Of a stretch of DNA of 64,000 nt, positions 35,110-42,718 are shown piece after piece (the first letter of the stretch is position 1; every line of letters begins with the position of its first letter). The DNA comes from Dethiosulfatibacter aminovorans DSM 17477 (GTDB lineage Bacteria > Bacillota > Clostridia > Tissierellales > Dethiosulfatibacteraceae): the NCBI RefSeq assembly GCF_900142005.1, contig NZ_FQZL01000006.1:124001-188000 (forward strand), given 5' to 3'. The notes under the pieces were generated by a model. That model saw only the letters and a program-made list of their open reading frames with translations. It did no database searches and was not told the origin of the DNA. The translations under genes were made by a program, and so were the position numbers.

Positions 35110-36087
35110 TTACTTATTTATTTTTTCTTCTTTTTTGGTAAAACCGCTTAACGGATTCTTTTCGACAGCCTTTTTAAGCCTTTCATCGTTTATGTGGGTG
35201 TAGATTTGTGTAGTTGATACGCTTTCGTGGCCAAGTATTTCCTGCAGAACCCTTATATCCACATTGCCGTGCTGATACATCAAGGTTGCAGCTGTATGCC
35301 TCAGCTTGTGAGGGGAATACTTTTCATCTACTAGTCCTGCATTCAAAAGATGTTTTCTCAAAAGATGCTGTATCGCTTTTGGGGATATTCTTTTTTTCCT
35401 GGAACTTAAAAACAGGGCATCGTCATTTTCATCAGCCGGATCAGGTCTCTCCAACAGATAATTATTTATGGCTTCATTTACCGAATCATTCAAATAGACC
35501 GTTCTTTCTTTATTGCCTTTACCTACGACAGTCAAGGTATCATCCTTTATGCTTGATATGTCTATACCTACAAGTTCCGATAATCTCATGCCGCAATTCA
35601 GGAATGTCATGATTATTGCAAAGTCTCTTGTAGCATATCGACCTTCAATCGAATCAAGAAGCTTCTTTGCATCATCCAGAGTCAAATGTATCGGATGCCT
35701 GGCTTCAATCTTCGGAGATTCTAGATTTTCAGCAGGGTTTTTTTCAATGGCATTTATCACATGATAAAGATACTTGAAAAAGGATCTGAGGCTGGCGACT
35801 TTTCTTGCCTTGGTTTTATTGTTGTTCTTTTTAATCCTGTCTACGAAGGAAATAAAGGAGTGGAGGTCCTGCAGCTTGATCCGCTGTAAAAAATCCTCTG
35901 AAAACGAATTTATATCGATGTTGTTAAAGACCTTTTCATCTGTCAGTTTGAATCTCATTCCACAGAATCGGTAGAAGGTCCTTAAATCCAAAAAATACTC
36001 CTCGGCAGTCTTTGCCGACTTGCCTTTGATGGTTTCTATATAATTTATGAAATCTCCCAAAAGAGGAGGGGCTGAAAAATAGTCCAT
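35110..36087 (-). CDS. xerC: tyrosine recombinase, XerC type
   Basis: A 325-residue protein with the core-binding domain (residues 1-110) and a catalytic domain having all six residues: Arg168 (CGMRLSEL), Lys190 (GKGNKER), His260 and Arg263 (HKLRHT), His287 (LGHESVSTTQ) and Tyr296. It is thus fit for strand exchange, in contrast to the degenerate XerD-like protein at 11312. Xer recombinases resolve chromosome dimers at dif. ATG 36087 has GGAGG upstream. Its leader contains an unusual tandem dyad (36109-36144) and a promoter at 36160-36188. XerC or XerD identity, or a single-recombinase system, is undecided. Confidence 0.9.
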   Translation of the reverse strand: MDYFSAPPLLGDFINYIETIKGKSAKTAEEYFLDLRTFYRFCGMRFKLTDEKVFNNIDINSFSEDFLQRIKLQDLHSFISFVDRIKKNNNKTKARKVASLRSFFKYLYHVINAIEKNPAENLESPKIEARHPIHLTLDDAKKLLDSIEGRYATRDFAIIMTFLNCGMRLSELVGIDISSIKDDTLTVVGKGNKERTVYLNDSVNEAINNYLLERPDPADENDDALFLSSRKKRISPKAIQHLLRKHLLNAGLVDEKYSPHKLRHTAATLMYQHGNVDIRVLQEILGHESVSTTQIYTHINDERLKKAVEKNPLSGFTKKEEKINK

Positions 36088-36108
36088 ATTTGCCTCCGGC
36101 CATATTTT

Positions 36109-36144
36109 TATTTTGTCGCAAAATAGTTATTTTGCGACAAAATA
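36109..36144. repeat. tandem dyad in the xerC leader
   Basis: TATTTTGTCGCAAAATA (36109-36125), GT, TATTTTGCGACAAAATA (36128-36144). The two 17-base arms are perfect reverse complements, and each is itself a dyad TATTTTG-N3-CAAAATA. It lies between the promoter and the xerC ribosome site, about 22 bases before the start codon. Either two adjacent operators or, in RNA, a very stable hairpin. No T-run follows, so it is not a terminator. Confidence 0.8.
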
Positions 36145-36159
36145 AATGAATTTATTGTA

Positions 36160-36188
36160 ATTATATCTTGTTTTCCAATATATTGCAA
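36160..36188 (-). promoter_or_regulatory. xerC promoter
   Basis: Minus strand TTGCAA (36188-36183), 17 bases, TATAAT (36165-36160). Start of transcription would be near 36153, just upstream of the tandem dyad. Confidence 0.72.
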
Positions 36189-36469
36189 CTGCTTATTGTG
36201 CCGATTCTTATATTTTCATTCCAGATACACCTTTGCATATTGAATTGCCATTTTGCCACATTATTATCAGCTTTAATCAATTTTAATACCTTCGACATAC
36301 AATTACTCTGCAAATATTTTTAAACTTCTTAAAACCGAAATTTTCAAGCCGTTTTTTTACATTTTTCTCAACCGATTTCATTTCTCGATGCTCAAAAACC
36401 AGATCCTATGTTAAGTTATAAAAAAACACTCATTACAGCGTTTAATTCGTTGTCCGACATATCCTTGCT
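36189..36469. other. non-coding gap between xerC and purB
   Basis: About 280 AT-rich bases between the xerC promoter and the purB terminator (with those elements the whole gap is 36088-36513). I see no open frame with a ribosome site, no strong dyad and no repeat in it. Confidence 0.6.
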
Positions 36470-36501
36470 AAAAAATCCCAGGACTATCTATCCTGGGATT
36501 T
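36470..36501 (-). terminator. terminator after purB
   Basis: Stem AAATCCCAGGA (36473-36483) / TCCTGGGATTT (36491-36501), 11 base pairs, 7-base loop; on the minus strand it is followed by a T-run (36476-36470). Confidence 0.88.
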
Positions 36502-36513
36502 AATATTTATTTC

Positions 36514-37956
36514 TTATACATTCAGCTCGACTGTCATACCCAATAAATCTTTATTTTCTTCAAGCAACGGTTTTATAGCTTCATTGTAAAAAACATCAAC
36601 TTGTTCTGCTGATCTTCCAATGAATTTCTTGGCATCTATGATTTCCAAGATTTCTTTTTCATTTAAAGATATTTTATCGGATTTAATCATCCTTTCAATC
36701 AAATCATTCTTATTACCGAATTTCTTGACTTGTTCGCCGGCTTCCATTGACAAGACTCTGATTTCTTCATGTAAATCCTGTCTGTCACCACCACGCTTAA
36801 CAGCTTCCATAATTATATTTTCAGTAGCCATGAACGGCAATTCTTCATTGATATGCTTTTCAATGACCTTTTCGTTTACAACCATGCCCTGGAATATGTT
36901 TATTGCGATTTCAAGGACGGAATCACAACCAAGGAATGTTTGAGGAATTGAAAGTCTTTTATTGGCAGAGTCATCAAGGGTTCTTTCAAACCACTGCACC
37001 GATGCAGTATCTTCAGTATTGTGCGAAGTATTAATAATGAATCTTGATAATGCAGCTATTCTCTCGCTTCTCATCGGATTCCTTTTATATGCCATTGCCG
37101 ATGAACCTATCTGTGTTTTCTCAAACGGCTCTTCAATCTCTTTTAGGTTCTGAAGCAGTCTTATGTCATTTGTCATTTTGTGAAGAGACTGTCCTATTCC
37201 GCTCAACACCTTGGTAACACTTGCATCCACTTTTCTCGAGTATGTCTGCCCAGTAAGATAATATGAACTTTCAAAACCCAATTTGTTGGCAACCATTTTA
37301 TCAAGTTTGTTCACCTTGTCGGAATCACCTTCGAAAAGCTTCAGATAACTCGCTTGTGTTCCTGTAGTTCCCTTAGTACCCCTCATTTTCAGATTTTCAA
37401 TTACATAAATAAGGTCATTATAGTCAAAATATAAATCCTGAAGCCACAATCCTGCACGCTTGCCTACGGTTGTAAGCTGAGCCGGCTGGAAGTGAGTATA
37501 TCCAAGGGTCGGCATTTCCTTATATTCAAGGGCAAATTCCGACATTACATACAACAGGTTGAGAAGTTTCTTCTTGACAATTTCAAGGGCTTCTTTTATT
37601 TGAAGTATATCCGTATTGTCCCCTACAAAGGCGCTGGTGGCTCCCAGATGGATTATAGGTCTCGCATTGGGGCATTGGTTTCCGAAAGTATGAACATGGG
37701 CCATAACGTCATGTCTTACTTCTTTTTCCTTCTTCCTTGCCATTTCAAAATCTATATTGTATATGTTTTCTTTCATTTCATTAATCTGTTCATCTGTTAT
37801 ATCAAGACCAAGTTCCTTTTCAGATTCAGCCAATGCAACCCAGAGCTTTCTCCAGTATGAAAACTTGTTTTCATCTGAAAAAACGTAACTCATTTCCTTG
37901 CTTGCATATCTTGTTATAAGCGGATTCTTGTAAGATTTTGTATCTATGGTAATCAC
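36514..37956 (-). CDS. purB: adenylosuccinate lyase
   Basis: A 480-residue fumarase/aspartase-superfamily enzyme starting YKNPLITRYASKEMSYVFSDENKF, with HDVMAHVHTFG, TLGYTHFQPAQ and the superfamily signature GSSAMAYKRNPMRSE. It acts twice in purine synthesis, releasing fumarate from SAICAR and from adenylosuccinate. It starts with GTG at 37956, the only good start before the conserved N-terminus; the AAGGAA before it is very close. It is a single-gene unit between two terminators. Confidence 0.95.
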   Translation of the reverse strand: MITIDTKSYKNPLITRYASKEMSYVFSDENKFSYWRKLWVALAESEKELGLDITDEQINEMKENIYNIDFEMARKKEKEVRHDVMAHVHTFGNQCPNARPIIHLGATSAFVGDNTDILQIKEALEIVKKKLLNLLYVMSEFALEYKEMPTLGYTHFQPAQLTTVGKRAGLWLQDLYFDYNDLIYVIENLKMRGTKGTTGTQASYLKLFEGDSDKVNKLDKMVANKLGFESSYYLTGQTYSRKVDASVTKVLSGIGQSLHKMTNDIRLLQNLKEIEEPFEKTQIGSSAMAYKRNPMRSERIAALSRFIINTSHNTEDTASVQWFERTLDDSANKRLSIPQTFLGCDSVLEIAINIFQGMVVNEKVIEKHINEELPFMATENIIMEAVKRGGDRQDLHEEIRVLSMEAGEQVKKFGNKNDLIERMIKSDKISLNEKEILEIIDAKKFIGRSAEQVDVFYNEAIKPLLEENKDLLGMTVELNV

Positions 37957-37983
37957 TTCCTTATCATTATTTGGTATTATTCA

Positions 37984-38015
37984 ATAAAAAGAAGTAAACC
38001 AAAAGTTTACTTCTT
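37984..38015 (-). terminator. terminator after rny
   Basis: An 11-base stem AAGAAGTAAAC (37989-37999) / GTTTACTTCTT (38005-38015), loop CAAAA, followed on the minus strand by TTTTT. Separates rny from purB. Confidence 0.87.
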
Positions 38016-38038
38016 AATTTTGTCTTGAGTTATTGTAA

Positions 38039-39574
38039 CTACTTAGCGTATTCTATAGCTCTTGTCTCTCTCACTACATTTACTTTTATTTGACCTGGAT
38101 ACTCAAGTTCATCTTCAATTCTTTTAACAATATTCTTGGCTATAACAACTATGCTGGAATCATTTACATCTTCAGGTTTAACCATGATTCTGATTTCTCT
38201 TCCCGCCTGAATTGCAAAGGATTTTTCAACACCGTCAAAAGAATTTGCTATTTCTTCAAGATTCTCAAGTCTTTTGATGTATGATTCCAATGTCTCTCTT
38301 CGTGCACCAGGTCTTGCTGCAGAAATTGCATCTGCGGCTTGAACTATGACCGCTTCAACGGTTTTAGCTTCTATATCGCCATGGTGAGCTTCAATTGCAT
38401 GAATAACCTTATGGTTTTCCTTGTACTTTCTAGCCAGATCAGCACCAATGGTAACGTGGGGGCCTTCAACCTCATGGTCTACAGCTTTTCCCAAGTCATG
38501 CAGCAAACCAGCTCTTTTTGCAATTTTCACATCAGCTCCAAGCTCCGCTGCCATTATTGCACTTAAATGTGCGACCTCAATAGAATGTTTCAGGACATTC
38601 TGTCCATAGCTTGTTCTATATTTAAGTCTTCCCAACAATCTAACAATTTCATTTCTCAGCCCGTGTATTCCAACATCAAAGGCTGCCTTTTCACCTTCAT
38701 CCTTGATTATCTGGTTTACTTCTTTTCTTGCTCTTTCAACCATTTCTTCAATTCTCGCAGGATGAATTCTTCCATCATTGATTAGTTTTTCAAGTGCTAT
38801 CCTTGCCACTTCACGTCTAATTGGATCAAATCCTGAAATTACGACTGCTTCAGGAGTATCGTCTATAATAAGATCAATTCCAGTGGCTGTTTCAAGAGCG
38901 CGAATATTTCTACCTTCCCGGCCGATTATTCTTCCCTTCATTTCATCATTCGGCAAATCCACTACTGATACAGTTGTTTCAGCAACGTGGTCTGCTGAAC
39001 ATTTCTGTATAGCATAACTTACAATTTCTCTTGCTTTTCTGTCCGCGTTCTCTTTAGCTTCTCTCTCAATATCCTTGACCATAATAGCTGCATCATATTC
39101 TGCTTCTTTTTTTATGCCTTCCATCAATACAGTTTTTGCTTCTTCAGAAGTTAAACCGGATATTCTTTCCAGTTCCCTTTTTTGTGTTGCTTCAAGTTCT
39201 TTGATTTCCTTTTCCTTTGAATCAATATCCTTGTACATTTTGTTGATTTTTTCTTCTCTTTTTTCAATTGACTCATTTTTACTGTCAAGGGTTTCTTCTT
39301 TCTTTAACAATCTCTTTTCTAACTTCTGCAATTCATTTCTTCTGTCTTTGTTCTCTTTTTCTGCTTCATTTCTTATTTTGTGTATCTCATCTTTAGCTTC
39401 AAGCAAAGATTCCTTTTTCTTGGTTTCAGCTGCTTTAATACTATCTTCGATAATTCTTCTTGCTTCAGTTTCAGCACTTGTAATTTTCCTTTCAGCTACC
39501 ATTTTTCTTATCAGTATGCCAATCAGTACTCCAACACCGGCGCCAACTAAAGCAAATATTACATTTTGTAACAT
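38039..39574 (-). CDS. rny: ribonuclease Y
   Basis: A 511-residue protein: N-terminal membrane helix (about residues 4-24), long charged coiled coil (30-200), a KH domain with [15 protein letters not shown], then an HD domain with [15 protein letters not shown]. RNase Y starts mRNA decay at the membrane of Gram-positive bacteria. AGGAGGTGA ribosome site before ATG 39574. It has its own promoter (39660-39688) and terminator. Confidence 0.96.
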   Translation of the reverse strand: MLQNVIFALVGAGVGVLIGILIRKMVAERKITSAETEARRIIEDSIKAAETKKKESLLEAKDEIHKIRNEAEKENKDRRNELQKLEKRLLKKEETLDSKNESIEKREEKINKMYKDIDSKEKEIKELEATQKRELERISGLTSEEAKTVLMEGIKKEAEYDAAIMVKDIEREAKENADRKAREIVSYAIQKCSADHVAETTVSVVDLPNDEMKGRIIGREGRNIRALETATGIDLIIDDTPEAVVISGFDPIRREVARIALEKLINDGRIHPARIEEMVERARKEVNQIIKDEGEKAAFDVGIHGLRNEIVRLLGRLKYRTSYGQNVLKHSIEVAHLSAIMAAELGADVKIAKRAGLLHDLGKAVDHEVEGPHVTIGADLARKYKENHKVIHAIEAHHGDIEAKTVEAVIVQAADAISAARPGARRETLESYIKRLENLEEIANSFDGVEKSFAIQAGREIRIMVKPEDVNDSSIVVIAKNIVKRIEDELEYPGQIKVNVVRETRAIEYAK

Positions 39575-39659
39575 TGGGTCACCTCCTGTTATTCAGTTAT
39601 CAAGATTCAAATTTATTGATTTTTCTATACTATAACTTATCATTTGAGAAACTATTATA

Positions 39660-39688
39660 ATTTTATAGTGTTTTCACCTATGTGTCAA
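39660..39688 (-). promoter_or_regulatory. rny promoter
   Basis: Minus strand TTGACA (39688-39683), 17 bases, TAAAAT (39665-39660). The leader to the rny start is about 80 bases. Confidence 0.7.
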
Positions 39689-39732
39689 GACAATTGAACA
39701 AAATTCTCAGTACATATGAACGTCATATAAAT

Positions 39733-39755
39733 AAAAAAAGAGCATTACTGCTCTT
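39733..39755 (-). terminator. terminator at the end of recA
   Basis: AAGAGCA (39738-39744) / TGCTCTT (39749-39755), loop TTAC containing the recA stop, followed on the minus strand by a run of T. Confidence 0.8.
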
Positions 39756-40764
39756 CTTCATTTTTTTCTTCTGAACTGTCATTTACAAGGTCGTATTTTA
39801 CTCTTAATTTCATTTCAATTTCGTCGCAAAGCTCTTTATTCAATTCTAAAAATTCTTTGGAATTTTCTCTTCCCTGACCCAGTCTTGTTTCGCCATAACT
39901 GTACCATGCACCGGCTTTTTTTACAATATCGTTTTCTACTCCAAGATCAAGAACACAGCCTTCATTTGAAATGCCCTTTCCATATATTATATCAAACTCT
40001 GCCAATTTAAATGGAGGAGCAACCTTATTTTTGACAACTTTGATCTTTGTTCTGTTGCCCACCATGTCAGTACCTTTTTTCAATGTTTCAATTCTTCTTA
40101 CATCAAGTCTCACAGACGCATAAAACTTAAGAGCCCTACCTCCCGTGGTCGTTTCAGGATTCCCGAACATGACTCCTATCTTTTCTCTCAACTGATTAAT
40201 AAAAATAACTATTGTATTTGATTTTTTAATTGCACCGGCAAGCTTTCTCAATGCTTGTGACATAAGTCTCGCCTGCAACCCTACATGACTGTCTCCCATT
40301 TCGCCTTCCAGTTCCGCCCTGGGCACTAGTGCTGCTACAGAGTCCACAACGATTATATCAATTGCATTACTTCTAACAAGCGCCTCTGCTATCTCAAGTG
40401 CTTGTTCACCGGTATCCGGTTGAGATACAATCAACCCTTCAGTATTTACACCTAAATTTCTGGCATACAAAGGGTCCAATGCATGCTCAGCATCTATGAA
40501 AGCCGCTATTCCGCCTTCTTTCTGAGCTTCAGCTACAGCATGTAGCGCTACAGTAGTTTTACCTGATGATTCAGGTCCATATATTTCAATTATTCTTCCC
40601 TTAGGAAGACCTCCTATTCCCAAAGCAATATCAAGAGGAAGCGCGCCCGTTGAAATGGATTCAACATTTAGCTTGCTGTCTTCTCCCAGCCTCATTATAG
40701 ATCCTTTACCAAATTGCCTTTCAATCTGACTTAATGCCAGTTCTAGAGCCTTATCTTTTTCCAT
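39745..40764 (-). CDS. recA: recombinase RecA
   Basis: A 339-residue RecA with Walker [10 protein letters not shown] near residue 65, [18 protein letters not shown], the L1/L2 DNA-binding loops ([37 protein letters not shown]) and an acidic tail. It forms filaments on single-stranded DNA, drives strand exchange and LexA self-cleavage. Its promoter contains one perfect and one near-perfect LexA box. GGGGTG ribosome site. Confidence 0.98.
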   Translation of the reverse strand: MEKDKALELALSQIERQFGKGSIMRLGEDSKLNVESISTGALPLDIALGIGGLPKGRIIEIYGPESSGKTTVALHAVAEAQKEGGIAAFIDAEHALDPLYARNLGVNTEGLIVSQPDTGEQALEIAEALVRSNAIDIIVVDSVAALVPRAELEGEMGDSHVGLQARLMSQALRKLAGAIKKSNTIVIFINQLREKIGVMFGNPETTTGGRALKFYASVRLDVRRIETLKKGTDMVGNRTKIKVVKNKVAPPFKLAEFDIIYGKGISNEGCVLDLGVENDIVKKAGAWYSYGETRLGQGRENSKEFLELNKELCDEIEMKLRVKYDLVNDSSEEKNEEEQ

Positions 40765-40784
40765 ATCATATCACCCCGTCATTT

Positions 40785-40802
40785 TTAGAACATTTGTTCT
40801 AA
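40785..40802. promoter_or_regulatory. perfect LexA box before recA
   Basis: TTAGAAC-ATTT-GTTCTAA, a dyad with 7-base arms containing GAAC-N4-GTTC. It lies just downstream of the expected recA transcription start. Confidence 0.85.
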
Positions 40803-40806
40803 CTGA

Positions 40807-40835
40807 ATTATAGAACATATTTTCGACTGTGTCAA
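40807..40835 (-). promoter_or_regulatory. recA promoter
   Basis: Minus strand TTGACA (40835-40830), 17 bases, TATAAT (40812-40807): a full consensus match. A near-perfect LexA box, GAACATATTTTC at 40813-40824, lies in the spacer. LexA bound there and at the downstream box would hold a very strong promoter silent. Confidence 0.85.
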
Positions 40836-40865
40836 GTTTTTATTTTATCCGCTGTCCTTTAACTT

Positions 40866-41402
40866 TCATTTAAGGACGCTTTTATTTTGAATAATATAAA
40901 TAAACCCGGATAAAAGTGTCAATAGTACAGTGAGCGCCACCAGGGGCAACACAAGAATATCCAGGAACAGCAACATTTCTGCATTGATCACCAACAGCAA
41001 GATAATTGTAGTCATCTGGCATATGGTTTTTAACTTACCCCAGATATTTGCAGCAAGGGTTATTCCCTTGTTTGCAGCCAAGGTTCTAAAACCTGTTATT
41101 GCAAGTTCTCTAGCTATTATTATCATTACCACCCATGAATTCAATACGCCGATTTCGACAAAACATACCAATGATGAAATTACAAGAAGCTTGTCTGCAA
41201 GCGGGTCCATGAATTTGCCAAAGTCCGTGATCAGATTATACTTTCTGGCTATGTGACCATCAACACTGTCAGTAATAGATGCTGCAACGTATATGATTAG
41301 TGCAACCAATTCCGTATATTGAAAGAAATCCGTAAGAATGAAAAACATGAAAAATGGTATCAAACAAATTCTCAATATGGTAAGCTTATTGGGCAAGTTC
41401 AT
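40866..41402 (-). CDS. pgsA: CDP-diacylglycerol-glycerol-3-phosphate 3-phosphatidyltransferase
   Basis: A 178-residue membrane protein with about five to six helices and the CDP-alcohol phosphotransferase motif D-x2-DG-x2-AR-x8-G-x3-D-x3-D (SVDGHIARK to GKFMDPLADK). It starts NLPNKLTILRICLIPFFM, the usual PgsA N-terminus. It makes phosphatidylglycerol phosphate. It overlaps rimO by 17 bases and has AGGAGAG as ribosome site. The order ftsK-rimO-pgsA-recA is common in Clostridia. Confidence 0.94.
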   Translation of the reverse strand: MNLPNKLTILRICLIPFFMFFILTDFFQYTELVALIIYVAASITDSVDGHIARKYNLITDFGKFMDPLADKLLVISSLVCFVEIGVLNSWVVMIIIARELAITGFRTLAANKGITLAANIWGKLKTICQMTTIILLLVINAEMLLFLDILVLPLVALTVLLTLLSGFIYIIQNKSVLK

Positions 41403-42708
41403 AATACTCTCCTATCAAATCGTACTCAAGGGATTCCGTAATCTTCACATCAACAATATCCCCCGGTTTTAATTCATGTTTGCTGTCTACATATACAACA
41501 CCGTCTATATCAGGCGAGTCCATATATGTCCTTCCAATGTATCTGTTTTCTTCAACGTACGAATCAATTATAACATCAAACCTTTTGTTAATAAATCCTT
41601 TATTTTTTTCAATGGAAATATTCATTTGTTTTTCCATTAAAATACTTCTTCTTTCTTCCCTTATATCTTCATCTATTCTTTCCATCATCCTGGCAGCAGG
41701 AGTACCCTCCTCCTCGGAATATGCAAAAACTCCAAGTCTGTCAAATTTAAATTCTTCCACGAATTTTTCCAGTTCTTCAAACTGTTCTTCCGTTTCTCCA
41801 GGAAATCCCACTATAAATGTTGTTCTTATTGCAGCATCCGGAATTCTATTTCTGATGCTTGTCAAAAGCGCCTCAATGCTTTTTCTATTTGTATGTCTGT
41901 TCATTCTTTTAAGTACATTGTCATTAACATGCTGGAGAGGTATCTCAAAATAATTGAGAAGCTTCTCATTAACGGCGAAGGTTTCCAGAAGCTCGCCATA
42001 GAAATCTTCAGGGTATATGTAGTGTACCCTTACCCATTCTACACCTTCTATTTCTGAAATTCTTTCAAGAAGAGTATGCAGCTTTTTTTCACCATATAGA
42101 TCTATTCCATATTTACTTGTGTCCTGCGCTATTACTATTATTTCCCTGATACCCTTCTCAGCAAGAAATCCGACTTCTTCTAAAATGTCTTCCATTTTTC
42201 TGCTTCTGTACTTTCCTCTCAATTGTGGAATAATACAATAGGTACAAAGATTGTCGCATCCTTCTGCAATTTTAACATAAGCATAGTGTTTGCTTTCAGT
42301 GAGAACCCTTGGCAGTCTGTCCGGAATAATCCTTGAAGGATTTGTTACTACCGCACCTGCTTTTGATTCCTCCAGTATCTTTAGTATTTCATCATAATTT
42401 GACGTTCCAATGAAAAGGTCAATCTCAGGTATTTCCTTCAAAAGTTCTTCGTAATATCGTTGAGACAGACATCCTGCCACTACAATTTTCTTGACAATGC
42501 CGTCATTTTTCAAATTGACAACCTCAAAGATTGTGTTTATTGACTCTTCCTTGGCGTCCTTAATAAAGGCACAAGTGTTTATTATCACTATGTCGCTTTC
42601 TTCAATGTCGGATGTCAGTTCATATCCTTCTTTTAAAACACCAAGCATATACTCAGAATCAACTGTATTCTTTGAACATCCAAGAGTTATTATATGTATT
42701 TTTTCCAT
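41386..42708 (-). CDS. rimO: ribosomal protein S12 methylthiotransferase RimO
   Basis: A 440-residue radical SAM enzyme: N-terminal motif TLGCSKNTVDSE, VAGCLSQRY, radical SAM CDNLCTYC with IIPQLRGKYRSR, and a C-terminal TRAM domain. It methylthiolates an aspartate of ribosomal protein S12. CSKNTVDSE and the PQLRG context distinguish it from MiaB. ATG 42708 with AGGTGG just upstream; a longer reading from 42750 is not supported. Confidence 0.95.
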   Translation of the reverse strand: MEKIHIITLGCSKNTVDSEYMLGVLKEGYELTSDIEESDIVIINTCAFIKDAKEESINTIFEVVNLKNDGIVKKIVVAGCLSQRYYEELLKEIPEIDLFIGTSNYDEILKILEESKAGAVVTNPSRIIPDRLPRVLTESKHYAYVKIAEGCDNLCTYCIIPQLRGKYRSRKMEDILEEVGFLAEKGIREIIVIAQDTSKYGIDLYGEKKLHTLLERISEIEGVEWVRVHYIYPEDFYGELLETFAVNEKLLNYFEIPLQHVNDNVLKRMNRHTNRKSIEALLTSIRNRIPDAAIRTTFIVGFPGETEEQFEELEKFVEEFKFDRLGVFAYSEEEGTPAARMMERIDEDIREERRSILMEKQMNISIEKNKGFINKRFDVIIDSYVEENRYIGRTYMDSPDIDGVVYVDSKHELKPGDIVDVKITESLEYDLIGEYYELAQ

Positions 42709-42718
42709 TTTCCACCTG

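Noticed and set aside
36109-36144. Reading the xerC leader inverted repeat as an intrinsic terminator
   Set aside because: No T-run follows the stem on either strand, and it lies downstream of the xerC promoter within the gene's leader.
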